From Gavia stellata (Eukaryota; Chordata; Aves; Gaviiformes; Gaviidae): a DNA stretch of 64,000 nt. Below the pieces are notes generated by a model, which was not told where the DNA came from, ran no database searches, and saw nothing but the letters and a program-made list of their open reading frames with translations. This document shows, one piece after another, positions 51,301-64,000 of this stretch. Position 1 is the stretch's first letter. Each line of letters opens with the position of its first letter. The stretch lies in NCBI RefSeq assembly GCF_030936135.1, contig NC_082603.1, positions 19,682,880 through 19,746,879 of the forward strand, in the 5' to 3' direction. The position numbers and the translations under genes are program-made.

Positions 51301-54300
51301 GTACCTGCACAGATACTTTTTTCCATTTAGTTTTTTTCCAGAAATAATCTGTGCAGAGGTCACCAGCTGCAAACTGTTGCTATTTTCAGAATATCTGTAA
51401 CATTTGCCTATTTCAATAAGCTTCCTACAAGAAAGTCATGGTTCAATCTTATCTAGAATGAAGAAGCAGCTTACACAGCTTTCTCCTTGCTTTTGATGCA
51501 TCAACCACAGTCTTTTCCATTTCCTCTTCTAAAACAAGGCTGGAAAAGTCATCAAGAAGATGCATTCATTCATTTTAAAAAAGGTTGTTGAATCAGGAAA
51601 TGAAATGGAGAAGTAATTTATGCTAGATACTTTCTAGTGTTTTTTACTATGTAACATTCTGGGATATGGTTCCTTTGCTTTGTCACCAGTTCAGTTCTGT
51701 CCAAGTCCCAAGCCAGACATCAATATTTAATAGGCTTTATAGATGTCAACTGTTTTTGAGGGATCATTTATTGCCCTTCTATTGTGGACATGATATGCTA
51801 GAAAATGATGAAAAGTACCTGCTGGCTAAATGAAAATGCCAGATGTGAAGAATTTTTGTTCATTTACAGATGTGTTGTAAAGAGTAACAATACTTCCTTT
51901 GATTTTTCTTGTTAGTGTCATTTGTTGGCTGAAGTGTTCCTGAGTATGTCTGCTCCACACCTTGTTACTAGATGAGCTAAAAAACAATAAATATGAAGAC
52001 AAGGGCCAGCGAATTCAACAGGTCTGATTCTACTCTTCTCATTAGTGTAAATCTAGGATATCATAATGGAAATCAGTGTAGTTAGTGGAAAACAAATTTA
52101 AGTGAGGACAGAATTGATTGAATGTACATGAGGAAGATAAGCAGCTGAATGGAGTAGTGACTGTACGCTCGATTACATTTGCCGTTGACTCTGGTGTCCA
52201 AAGGGACATCATTGAACCAGCCCTGCACACATGGCTGCAGCACCTGAGGTGCAGCAGGATTTGGTCCCACCCATGGTCACTCCTCTCTAGCTGCTGTCCC
52301 CCACAGATCAGAGGGGAGATCCTCATCCCAGGTAACTGCACTCTCACGAGTGACCTGCAGGACTGGGAGACCTCAGTGCTGCTGAAGCCCTGCCAAAGCC
52401 TCTTTTCACGAGTGGTCCCTCATGCCCCAGAGCAAGTGCTGCATGTCTGGGGAAGGACTGCTGAGGGCAAAGCCACGCTGCACAGGAGTCCAGGCTGCCT
52501 TGGAGCTAGTGGGCAGCCCAAGGGAGTTGCCATCCCTGCTGCACCTGGGATCCCTTAGCACCCAGAATGAGGAAGGTGTGACGGTGACCTGAAACTGTCC
52601 TAAACTTTTCTCCTTTTCCAGCTCTGGGATTTCTCACTTTCCTAGAGGTAGATTATTCCTGTATGACAATAATACTGACTAGTCCTCTCAAATTCATTGA
52701 GCAATGGTATGAATCCTAGTGCAGCTATACTGGCAGTGTGTTCACCTGTAATGCAGCTGATTGACCTGTCCCACAGAGCAAGGCATGAACTGGACCCCCC
52801 TGTCCGACTAACTATCCTGCCTCCTCTGCCCCGTTCATGTCAGCACAGCTTCCTGCCTTGGCCCTTCAGGCCTCTGCCATCAGGACTGATGCTATTGTAT
52901 TGCCCGTGTTCTCACTCCATTGTGATCAGGTTAGAAACCAACAGTAAAAACATGCTTCAGCACAGCTGCTTGGTGCTTGCATCGGTCAGGCCAAGTGACC
53001 TACGCGTGCTGGGGAAGATAACATGGCCCTTCAGGCAGGACATGTGCCACTGAATTTGAAGACCTGCAATCCTGGTGGTGTTTTTAGACCTCCTTACAAT
53101 GCTGACCTCTGTTACCCTGAGGATGGCATGGCAACACGCTTCACCTGCAGACTGGCATTGAAAATAACCCACCAAATCTGTTTCACCCAAAGTAGCCCAT
53201 GATGCAGCAAGGTACGACAGGCTGATACCTCAAGTTTTGCCAGTTCCACTTTTATGTTGGCCTGATACAGTTCTGGACCTTTAAAGACTGAGGTATTTTG
53301 GTTACTATTGGAGTTTTCTCCATGCTGTTTCCCATCTGCAACTTTCATGTTCAGCAAAGGGAATATCCTGGCTCAGAGACTCCAGGTGAGGAACAGGCAA
53401 AGGTCTTCTGTGGTGAAAACACAGCTCAGCCCAGAGGCTGCTGAGACCGCCGTCTATCTGTCTCTGGATCTTCACGTAAGGAAGCTGTAAAGCAGCCCTG
53501 ACTGCAAGGTCCTGGAAGTAAACTGCCCATGCTTCATTCTTCCTGAGAAAGCAAACAGTGTCAGGTTCAGGGTGAGAAACCCTCTTTCTTCATAGAGATT
53601 GATGTCCTCCTAAATACATGTGACATTGCTAACTTCCAAGTTAGGCATCTATCTTCTTCCAGGTTTAAGCATTTGAAGCTGTTTGTATAAAGCTATGGAG
53701 TCTATAAACTAACCTTTCAAAGGTTTGGGGCAAACATACCCTTAAAACTTTTCTTCAAGTGTATGACAGGTCTGTAAAAAAAGGCCTGAAAAGTTATTCC
53801 AGTACAGAGTAACACCTAACAGAGGAATTAACAGTTCTCTAAAGCAGTCACATTTAACTACAACAGCTATAAAATCTTCTCTTAGTACCTGAAAAATCAA
53901 AGAAGGAAAAGCATCTTTTCAGTAATTATTCATACTTAAATGATCTGAGATCTTCCCAAAGAAGCTGCTTCAACAGCTAAAATTTTCATGCTGGTTCCCC
54001 ACGCCCCCGCCCCATGGTTTCTTAGTATTTTTTCCTATTCCTGTCACAGGCACATAAATATTTCACCAAAATTGTCTGTAAATCTTCTTGCCCTGAAATG
54101 CATTCAGTTTTAGATGATGGTGTGTGGCTGTTGATAACATATTGGCAGCTATTGCTTCAGTCATGATGGCACAAAGAAATGAAGAAGTAGTTACATCTCC
54201 TTGGTTTTATCGATGTTAAACCCAAAACATGACCAGGAAACACTAACCCCTTACTCCCCTTGCTCCTGGGCTTTTGCTGTTTGTTGTAAATATTTGTACA

Positions 54301-57300
54301 TGGAACTGCAAAAGAGCTGAGACATGTCCCTGTGAGATGCCTCTGCAGAAAACAAGCTAAAATCTGTCTCTTTGAAAAGAACATCATAGACTGGAACTAT
54401 TTCCTTAAATACTTGTATATGCGAAAGCAGTAGTAGCTTTTTGCAGGTAGAAGTACTGGGGAAAAGAGGATGTGTTTGCCCAGCTTGATTAAACTTCAAG
54501 TAAAACAGGATAATGTGTTTCGGGGTAGGTGCTTACAAGGAGCTGGAGCTGCTAATAAATCTGCAGCTTGAAGTATTTTACTGTCTGTTTAGGATGCTGA
54601 AATATTGTACACAGTCCCTCAATCTGAATCTCCTGGCTGAGCTGCCGCAGAGGTTTGTCCAACGGTGCTACCGGAGTCCAGGGGCCGGCGGTGGACGTGG
54701 GGAGCGATGGCCATCTGCCCTGGCTCCTTGCTTGGAGAGGCGGCCGTGTACCCCACCGCAGCCTGTGCACAGGGGTGGCGAGGCGGGGCAGCGCAGCTGG
54801 GCTCCCCTCTGAGGCATCAAAACATACAAGCTTTACTCTCCCGTTGCCTCTCCAAATCTATTTTGTGGTAGGCTTTTCTCTGGAAAGGAGAGCCTGAAAT
54901 AAGCCAGCTTAAAGCTGATCTTTCATCATTGAAACAAGGGACTCGTGAATATATCATGTTTAGGCAAAAATGAGGGATTCCTAACCACTTTTGTTGACTT
55001 TCAAAGCATGAGCTATGTTTCTGAACACCATTCCAGAGCATGGCTTCACTTGCTCTACTGAGAGACTAAAACGGATCCCCTAAAACTTACTTATTTGTAA
55101 GTACTTATTTTATTCCTTTACATACAAAACAGTATCCAGACAACACAAGTTGTCTGGTGTGAAATTCGTGATTCCTCTCTCAGGGTGAATTCCTACCATA
55201 GCACGTTCAGGATAGCACAATTGCAAGCTAAAATAAAACTGAAAATATGACAAAGGGAAGCAGACCAAAATAAACACCTGGTGTGAGGTGTAATTACCTG
55301 TCACTGGGAAAGCAATTCAAGATTTTCATACAATTGGCTGTAACAATTCCTGAGCTAAATTATGCTGTCAACAAACCACATAGAAGTAATTTAACAAATG
55401 TCAGAACATCTTGGAAAAAAGAAAAAAAACCCCAAAACTCATAAGTATAAGGGTAGGATAAAGCTATTGCATGATCTGTCATGAGAACCAGCAAATGGAG
55501 AGCTGTTTCTAACACCTTGAAAGCATCTTGGGCAGCTATAATCCATCTGGCTAAGCTGACTTAAGTATGCTGGCTGGGAAAAGGGGAAGAAAGATTCCTC
55601 CTGCCCCCCAATATGATGAGGGGAAAAAATTACTTTTTAAATGTTGTCATAGTTTCCACTGAGGTAGTCAAGGCATATTTTGGCCTTTGAATGACACCAT
55701 TGGGTTGCATGTAAGTTCAATAATTATTAACAGTAATATTTTTATTAAATTACTAAAAATTATTTTGCCCTTCTATTTTAAGCTTCTATATGCAATGCTA
55801 TAGCCTGGTATATATTTAAAAACTTTACGATAGGTGGGTATGCAATATATTTCAAGAATTGCCGGGGGCGGGGGGGGGGGGGGGGGTGTGTGGAATCCAC
55901 ATCTTGAGTATGGAAAAGGTAAAGTCTATGCTTTCATACAACCAGGAGATAAAACACTGGATTGGTTTGCCTAAGAAACCTTTCCTGATTATGCTGAAAT
56001 CTTTTATGAGAGGTTATCAAAGTACCCCGATAAGGCTATTGCGTAAGGACGACATAACTTAAAAATAAAGCCACATACAATATGCAGCTATATGAATTGC
56101 TGTTCAGATGTACAGCATTGTTTGGCTCTCATAATTATCTCTGTGTGTGTTCTTCCCTTACAGGGAACACGGGAAAGCTCAGCTGTTAATAAAAGCAGAA
56201 TACCAAACAAGATGCCAAATAATCTGGCTTTACAGCTTTGCACAGCACAAACGGCGGGGGAAAGAGCAGAAAGGCGCAAGGCACAGGCAGGGTGCGAGCT
56301 CCACGCAGGAGAAGCGAAATGCAAAAGAATGAGGTTCCCAGTGATCCTTGGGACGTGGTCAGGAGGTGCAGCTGAGTCAAATGGGAAGTGCTTTTGTATT
56401 AGTAGACTGTTCCTGGTTTTGTTTTAAAATTGAGCAGGAATACGATCAGGGTGTAGCATACCGCTGTTTGCAATTCTCTCAGATGCGTGAGCTCAGGCAG
56501 ACAACAGCAAGCCTACGCTGTAGAGTGTACTGTGGTGGTACAAATGTCAATCCAAATAACTGAGAACTAAAAAAGTTATCATAACACAGCTGGTATTGTT
56601 TGAGAGGATAATCTCTTCAGACTTACGCACTACAGGACAAAAAAGAAGCCCAATGCAATTTGAGGGGCCACCATCCATCAAGCTTTTTGCATTTACAGCG
56701 TGTGGAACTACACAACAGGCTGGGAAGGAAGCAGTCTTGTGTTAAGAAACTCCCTGCTACAGCACTATGATAGAGAGAGAATACAGATGCAAAGTTGCAA
56801 AGGGCCACACTGTGCTATGGTGTATTTATCTGATGCTATCGCTGTGGAGAGCAGTTCCTGGGGGAGATGAGGAAGCCACTCAACGACGTGAAGCAAGACC
56901 ATGAGTCTTGCATCCCACGGAGAACCACAGTGTTACTGATAGTGCCTAACTGAAGTCAGCAATTCAGGGGAGAGACTGACAGCACAGCCAGCATCTATCC
57001 CCAGCTGCCAGATTTACCTCAAGCTCTGAATGTGCATTTCTGAGAGCAAGAAGGGATCTCAGTGGCTCAAAAAGCCATTGAGTTTGAGATGAACACTGTA
57101 TGTTATGGCAACTATCAGCATCTGTTATGTTTTGCATGCATTTGATATTCTGCTTGGGAATAAGCGAGGGGTGCTGAGGGATAACGCACCCCCTGCGCTG
57201 TGTGCGCTTCCCTCGGCGCCCAGCTCCTGTGTCTGCAGCTCGAAAGCAGTGCAGGCTCCTGCTAGTGTCATGCGTTTAGACCCTTAGAAAAAAAATACGG

Positions 57301-60300
57301 TTTGAATGGTATAATTATGAGGGGGTTTTCTGTATTATATTCTTCTGGGAAATACAAGGTGGGAGGATTAGTTAATATTTTAGACTACAGGGTGTAAATT
57401 GAGAGGTGCGTATAGAGTGTGTAAGTTCTGAGTTGCTGCTGTTTAACGGACTGCAGTCACATATTGCAGCATGTGTACATGTAATTGTCTCCAAACTGGA
57501 GACTGCATCCTTAAAGGTTCCCTTGCTATGCATTACTTCTCTAAACAAGAGACAGAAATATAAAACAGTATTACCAAAGTAGATGATTCATTCTGATATG
57601 CTACTTAAAACACGCCAAGGACATGAGCTACAGCTCAGCCAAAAAGTCCCTGTCTGAAATAAACATTGATCTGATGGAGTCCTGCATTAATTTTTAAAAC
57701 ATAACAGCAAGGGGCAAGGAGGGCCAGGGTTTTTCACCACAAACTTGCTGCTTACACAATAGGAAGGAGGTATATTTTCAGTGCTTACTGTTCTTTTTCT
57801 AAATATTTGTCCCCAGAAGTTGTATTTGCAATGGGGGAGTTCTGAAGAATTCTAAGGTTTTTAAGGCTCTTTCAGAATAATTCAGTTTTCAGTAAATAGT
57901 TGGGAAAAACACATCCTGCTTTGCACATTACACGTAAGATTGCAGAAATGTATTTTTAGGGTCTTGAGCTAAATTAACATCTGGGTCAATTGATATTTCA
58001 GCTGTATTACATGCGTTTGGTCTGAAGTAGCACATTGCGTATTTTTTACCCTCAGATTATGCAGTGGCATTTATCCTATATGCATATAGCTTGCAATTTA
58101 TCCCTAACATCTGAATAAATCTTGGATTTTCAGTCATCTGGCATACTTGTAAGGTCTCCACATTTTTTATTACTTTGCTTACAACTAATTACTCTGGATA
58201 CAGCACAGTCTATTTATATGCTTTGTAAACACTCCCTCTTCCAAATGCTTTGTGGTATCATTTTCTTCAGTGTCTTTATGGAAGATTGTCAAGTGAGGGA
58301 AGCAGCTGAACTGGAGAGGCATAGAAAAGAGTGGAAAATAAATCCCCTAACATCAACAAGGAAGTGACTGTCAGTGTTAGCAAGTATTTTTGATAACTAT
58401 TCTGTTAAATTATTTACAAATTTGGAGTAATATGTTACCTGCTGCTATGTAAAATGAAGATTTGCTTTTTTCCCTGTCAGACTGCCATATGAAGTAACTT
58501 CAGTGTACAAAATCCCATAGCACAGAACAAGCAGCTTTGGTGCCACTGGGATCGTTCCCACTACTTGATCATGGCCTCACAGCAGTGATCAGTCTTTTAG
58601 TGCTCCTGCAGGCACCAGCATTTCCTCAAAAGTATCATTAAGATAAAAAAATGATCTTTTTTGCCTAGATAGATGCATGCCTTTGTATGGATTAATGAAT
58701 CGCGTCCTACAGGCAGAGCTGGAGATGGGCACGCTTGCCTGGCTGTTGCTGGCACATGTGATTTCTTTGCAGCAATGGGTATGAAGCCTGGAAGGAAGTT
58801 TCCTATCCCCAAGTTTGCTAAAACAAAGGCCTTAAATCTCTTTCATCCTCCAAAGCGCGGAAAATAGTGTTGAGTGAAGGCACAGAGTTGCTGCTGGCTG
58901 TCAGAGGCACATGTGAAATGCTCCCCTTTCCTGTGACTAAGTTCCTGAAATCTGGAGTTCTTGCACAAAACCCACAGGTGTATTTGACATTTACTGGGAT
59001 TTTGCAAAGGTAAACTGGACCTGGTAGAGATAATATTGCCAAAAATGAAGGTTCTGTGCATATAAAGTGTGTCACTGAAATATCTAGATGGATTTGAAGG
59101 GAGGCTTTTATGTATTGGAAAATGTAACACCTTTTGTCACTGTTTCCTCAGGAGTCTGCTTTGACAAATGTGGTGTTTTAGGACCTGTGAATACTCCAAA
59201 TGAACTGCCCAAACTTTAACAGGAAGGCTCTGTTTTATAATCATCTTTCACAAGCATTCATAATTTTTCTCTAGCTTTTATCAGTGTTTATAGGAGGATT
59301 TTATTCAGCTTTAGGTTTTTACATGACATGAGTGGGGAGGGGGGGAGGGTTGCTCTGAAATAATTCTGTGCCTGGTGAAAGACCTAGTCCTTTCCTTCCT
59401 GCAACAGTGGTTCTTGCTCACATTCCTAATCAATTTCAAATAACTGAGGAACAGGGTCAAAATTTCACCTCTAAAAATAAAGTGATGAAAATAGCCTATT
59501 AAAAATACTATGCTATATTGGTGGTACAGCTGTAAGGGATTTACAAAAATTAATTATATTACTATTGTAAAAATATCAGCATTGACGTTAGTGCCAATGT
59601 ATTTTGGTCTTGGATTGCACATATTCATCTGTCTGGTATTTTCAGAAAAAGCAATCTACTGAGTCTCTTACTCTATAGAAAATTTTTCCTGCCATTATAC
59701 ATGCCTGATCTAGTATTCTTAATCTGGAAATTAAACATTCATCGTACAAAAATATCATGTTGTACTTAACAATACTTTTGGCTTTCTTCTTAAATCTAGA
59801 GATTCCAAGAAAACAAATAAGCCTCATTTTTTTTCCTTTATTAGGAGCTAAAGAGTACTGAAGAAGTGCGATCATGATTTACTCATGCAAAAAAAAAAGT
59901 AGAAAATAGTGTAATTTCCATTTTCATTGACGTTGTTAATACCTATTGGGTCTGGAAACTCCTGTTTTGATGAATGTCATCAACAAATGTTGTCAGGTTT
60001 AAATTATTCCATTGTTCTGCATGATTTAAGTATGCTGCGTGTTAAAAGACTCCGGATACTTAAAAACCGCTAGAGAGAATTAGTGGGAGGTTGGAGGAAA
60101 CTTTCTGACTTATCAGAGCAATCGTTTATTGTTAATGGTTGAGATAACAGTGTGAAGCTGGTCAGATTATTTATGGGTTCTGTGATTAAATTTTTCTTCC
60201 CAAAGATGAAGTTCATAAGTATTCACAGTGTTATGACATTATTTCGCACTCTTCCAAAGTTTGGGCAGGGAAAATGGAGTTTTTGTGGCTGCCTCAAACA

Positions 60301-63300
60301 ACTGTATTTTGCATCATTTTGAAGGTCATAAACTGGAGTCTCGTGGAATTTTCTGCTTCTATAACTGGGGAGAAAATTCTGGTAAGATTTTTAGTGTGAG
60401 AACAAGTCCTGTTACTCCAAGGCAGAGATTTAACATGGTGTTTGCCACTGAGCGTCAGTAGCTCACCTCTCATCAGGTGAGAAAGTGGAAGACTGAGGCT
60501 TCTGCGAACCCTCCTTGCTGTTGCCAGGAGTTAATTTTGCTGAAGCAAGCCGGAACTGTATTTTTAGTTACTGCAGAAGGAATATCTAGGAACACATTTT
60601 TTTGGCTGCAGGGCAGCACTGTGAAAACCTGCATGGCCCCAGGGCTGGAAGTGGAGATGGGCAAGGAAGACTTTTCTAGGACTAAGGAAACGCAGAATGA
60701 AGCATCTCCCATAGTTGTTAAGAAAAGAAAGGGAATGCCTTTAAAAAGAATTGGCCTAATGCAGAGCACTCTGTGGCTTGGGAATGAAATACTTCAGATG
60801 ACTGTGCTGGTTCTTCCAGATGTGTGAGCAATTTTTAGTGCTGATGAGATTTTGCTAGCGGGCTGAGTGCCACATGAGTGTGGACGGTTTCACTCCAAAT
60901 GGGCTCCATTTTTATTCTTTCACAGAGAGTGTTTTCAGGAAATCCTGCAGAAAGATGTCCTATAAGATGTCTCTAAGCATTTTTTTGAGTCATCTTTCCA
61001 ATGTGAAAGGGCGCTACGGAGCGCTACTGAGGAGGTCAAGTAAGTGTCCTTGGGTGCTATGAACTAGTGTTTTTTCACATAGGACAACCACAGCTTTTTA
61101 TTTTTTGCAAAAATAGGTTTTTGCTTCCTTTTGCTGATGGAGACAGGGCAAGTTTTATACAATGACAGAGAACCAGGACCATTTGGGGAGGGCCTCTGCC
61201 ATGGGCAGGAGGCTTTGGGGAGACCTGCTGGGGAAGCCCTGGTGCGGGGGACCCCGCTGAGGGTGCTGAATGCCTGTGGCAGGAGGTCACCCCCACCACT
61301 CCGGTGGGGGAACACTGGTTAAACACACCTGCTGAGGCCTCTCTTTGTCCCTCTCTCAGCACACATCGGTAGAGGTGGTGATTTGGTCCTAGGAATACAG
61401 ACTCCCAGTCATATTTATGGACTTCACCTACAAGGGGATTTTCAGTTCAATGAGTATCCCAGAAAATACCTCATGTCAAATACATCTTCCTGCCTGTAAG
61501 AGTGGGTGTCTCCACTTCCTGCCTGGATGGCAAAGCACTCCACCAATGATGGGATAAAGATTAACTACAAATGAAAGTCATTGGGTTTTCCCTAACTCCT
61601 TCTCTGTTTTTTCTTTCACCAGTTGCTCTTAGGTTCCAGAGCCCCTCTTTGAGATGGAAATTTACTGTGCTTCTCTCTTGGCAGTTTGGCCTATTTGGTA
61701 ATTGGAGTCTTCTCGTTTGGTGAGCCGTTCCCATGGTTCCCACGTTGCACTCGTTCTTGCTCTCGTATTTTCCGTTTACTTATTACTTTCCTAATAACTG
61801 GTTCTCAGGCTACTCTCTTCCTTTAATATTTTCTTGTGTGTTTGGCTAGGCTTCTCCGCATTCTTGGTATGGCACATGATGTGCCATCCCTGGAACAAGA
61901 CGTCAGACCTTTTCAGCTGCTGGGTGTGGGGTTGCTCCTCCAGAAGGCTTTGCTTCAGTCACCCATTTCAGCTCCCTCCACGAGAGTTTTTACTCTGCTT
62001 ATGGTGGGTCTCTGCTGTAGCAGCACCTTTCTAAAAGGGATGATACCTGGTCTTGTAAACAATTGCAAGTATCTTGGCTTCATTGAGACACCTTTCTCAG
62101 TTGGAGCTGCTGGAGCCTTGTGGTCTGGAGCCTCTACTCTGTCTTGCGGTTCACTGAGGCTCTCTTCTGTTTCTCGCTCCCGGCTGGATATATTCCCTTC
62201 TATGCTTTAACTAAGCATCTTAAGGAATCTCAGTGGTCTATATGGTCATTTGTGGCTTGGCATTTTTGCCAGTCCTGACTCTATAATGCTGGTTTTTTGC
62301 TCTCTGTGCCAGGATCTCTGAAGTTCAGTCCCATGTACCCGCAGCACTCTCCTTTCCTCTCTCAGCCCCTCCCCCTCACAGGTTTTTGTGTACTGGTCTT
62401 GTAAGGCAGAAAAATCCTCTCTACTCTGAATTCTTCAAAATGTAAATTTATGTTAATTATCTCTTTAGTTTCCTAGTAGAAGATTAGAAGGGATAGCATT
62501 AATCTAAAAAGTCATCAGCTGTGCTCTTTAAAGGCATTTCCAGATTTTTGACGTACTCAAAACTGGAGAATGTTGCTTCTCACTAATTCCTTCTATCCGA
62601 AGGCAACAGGCATAATTAGAGAGAAGGGAGATGCTGGTCATTACAATTTCTTTCACTTTCTACAAAGAATAGACATGTCTAATGGTTTCAGACCTGGAGT
62701 CCCCCATTCTTCAATTTTAGCCAGTTGTTGTCAAAGACGTGCTGTAATCCTTTCCATTTCTTGTATTTCTTAATCATATGTGATAGCTTGGTAACTTTCT
62801 TTAACTGGAGCAATGTGTTAAAATTTTTTGGCTGCCACAGAGAGATTTCTAAATAAATATTTTGCTGAACTAGTTTCCAACAGTTTTGGTATGTAGCCTA
62901 ACACCATATATTGTGGTGTGCAGGGAAAAATCAGTTCTCCAAAGGGAACTCAACAGCAGCATGGATCTTCTGCCAAAAATTCCTAATTCTGGGACTGTAC
63001 CAGGAAACTTGTGTGGGTCTTGTTCTGCTCCTACTAATGTCAAAGGTAAAGCTCCTGCTGACTGCAGTGGGATAAGGCTCAAACTCCAACAATCGGTCCT
63101 CACATTCCCACTTCACACATTTTCCTTCAAATTCTTATTCATTTTTTAATTTATTTTTAGGCTCTGGCAATCTACTAACCATTGCTCTCTCCTGTACATT
63201 TTCTGGAAGGAGAATCACAGATAGGAGCCATTTTCCTTTACGCTGTTTAAGAGTAGCTCCTGTTTTGTGCCCCAAAGTGTGGCTGGAACTTAGCAGCTGT

Positions 63301-64000
63301 AATCTGGAGTGACAGATGATCAGGTCAGATCATGAAAGGAGGAAAAAAACTGCTGGAAAAGGAGAAAACAAACAGAGGAAGAGCTTGCAATCATGTCAGA
63401 AAGGCAAGAAGTGATATCTCAAAAGAACTCATTTTGTATTTCAGTAATCCCTGGGTTTACTTGGAGAGATAAGAGAAATAAGGGATAGGCTGTGGTCAAG
63501 CAGGAGATAGCAGACATGGAAAAATGGGATCTTGGGACATTTACCATAGGAAATGAAACTCCAGCATCACTGTGTTGCAATGAGTGCGAACACATTTGGA
63601 TCTTGACCATGTCTTTTGGTGTGAGTAAGTATGCAGATGGCTATATATAGCTTTGGAAATAAACACAAGTAACCTGATAGCTTTAAACATAGTAGGTTTT
63701 GCTTATTAGGCCGTAAGAACACTTGGAAGAAGCAAGTGTAAGAATAAAACTAATTCTGATTTCTGCCGTGAAGCTTAGAAGAGATTTGGAGCTGATCTAA
63801 AACACAAGGCAATGGGGAACAGGTTGGGGACTGCCGGACTATTTCTGACCGTGCCACGTGCTCACTGTCTGACATCAGGGAAGTCATTTGTTTTCCTTGT
63901 GCTTTTTCATTTGCTTTCTTCGTTTGCATTAGACAGTGCTCATTTCTTCTGTTAGGAGCTTCAGCAGCTCTGGAGGGTGTTAATATCGAAGGAAACCAAC
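45331..64000. other. Gene-free DNA to the end of the window
   Basis: No recognised gene on either strand. COL24A1, the next gene in mammals, was searched for by eye (Gly-X-Y repeats, N-terminal laminin-G-like segment) and not found. Contents noted are a GC-rich patch near 54,620-54,810, a 17-G run at 55,870, scattered short open frames without similarity (longest 146 codons at 52,118-52,558) and simple A/T runs. Confidence 0.55.
55870..55886. repeat. Run of 17 G
   Basis: An uninterrupted G17 is preceded by GGGGGC and followed by TGTGTGG. It can form G-quadruplex structures and is prone to sequencing and assembly length errors. Confidence 0.9.

Noticed and set aside
52118-52558. 146-codon plus-strand open frame
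   Set aside because: No similarity recognised and overlapping open frames on the other strand; GC-rich segment with few stops.
60477-60827. 116-codon open frame with Lys-rich centre
   Set aside because: No family similarity; a minus frame of similar length is open in the same place.

Overview
This window is ordinary vertebrate nuclear DNA, most likely from a bird. It is AT-rich, has a single sharp CpG island, and carries one widely spaced, spliced gene whose exons are recognisable by protein similarity. No prokaryotic, phage or CRISPR features are visible. The bird assignment is an inference from compact introns, very few recognisable interspersed repeats and the divergence of the protein from mammalian homologues; the species cannot be named.

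Layout. Positions 1-5,640 hold no intact gene. On the minus strand between about 360 and 1,350 there are decayed pieces of a CLCA-family (calcium-activated chloride channel regulator) gene. Three pieces lie in the correct exon order, with frameshifts and stops. In mammals the gene divergent from ODF2L is CLCA2, so the position fits. A CpG island at about 5,640-6,270 contains a perfect 14-bp RFX X-box, the signature promoter element of ciliary genes.

From 6,578 to 27,435 on the plus strand lies ODF2L (outer dense fiber of sperm tails 2-like, also called BCAP), a centriole/basal-body coiled-coil protein. I could place 15 coding exons joined by phase-compatible splice sites. They give a predicted protein of about 634 residues, close to the size I recall for the human protein. 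Two features stand out: a GC-AG intron after the first coding exon, and an almost perfect 51-bp (17-codon) in-frame tandem duplication inside the next exon. A polyadenylation signal lies 21 nt after the stop codon.

From about 27,500 to 64,000 I can support no protein-coding gene. In mammals COL24A1 lies downstream of ODF2L, but I found no collagen Gly-X-Y exons or laminin-G-like exon here, so this appears to be intergenic DNA. It contains a few GC-rich patches (near 41,550, 44,850-45,330 and 54,650), simple repeats and a 17-G run.

No unknown biological system was found. The most rewarding items are the CLCA relic, the X-box, the 17-residue exon-internal duplication, the GC-AG intron and a possible exon-15 duplication scar.
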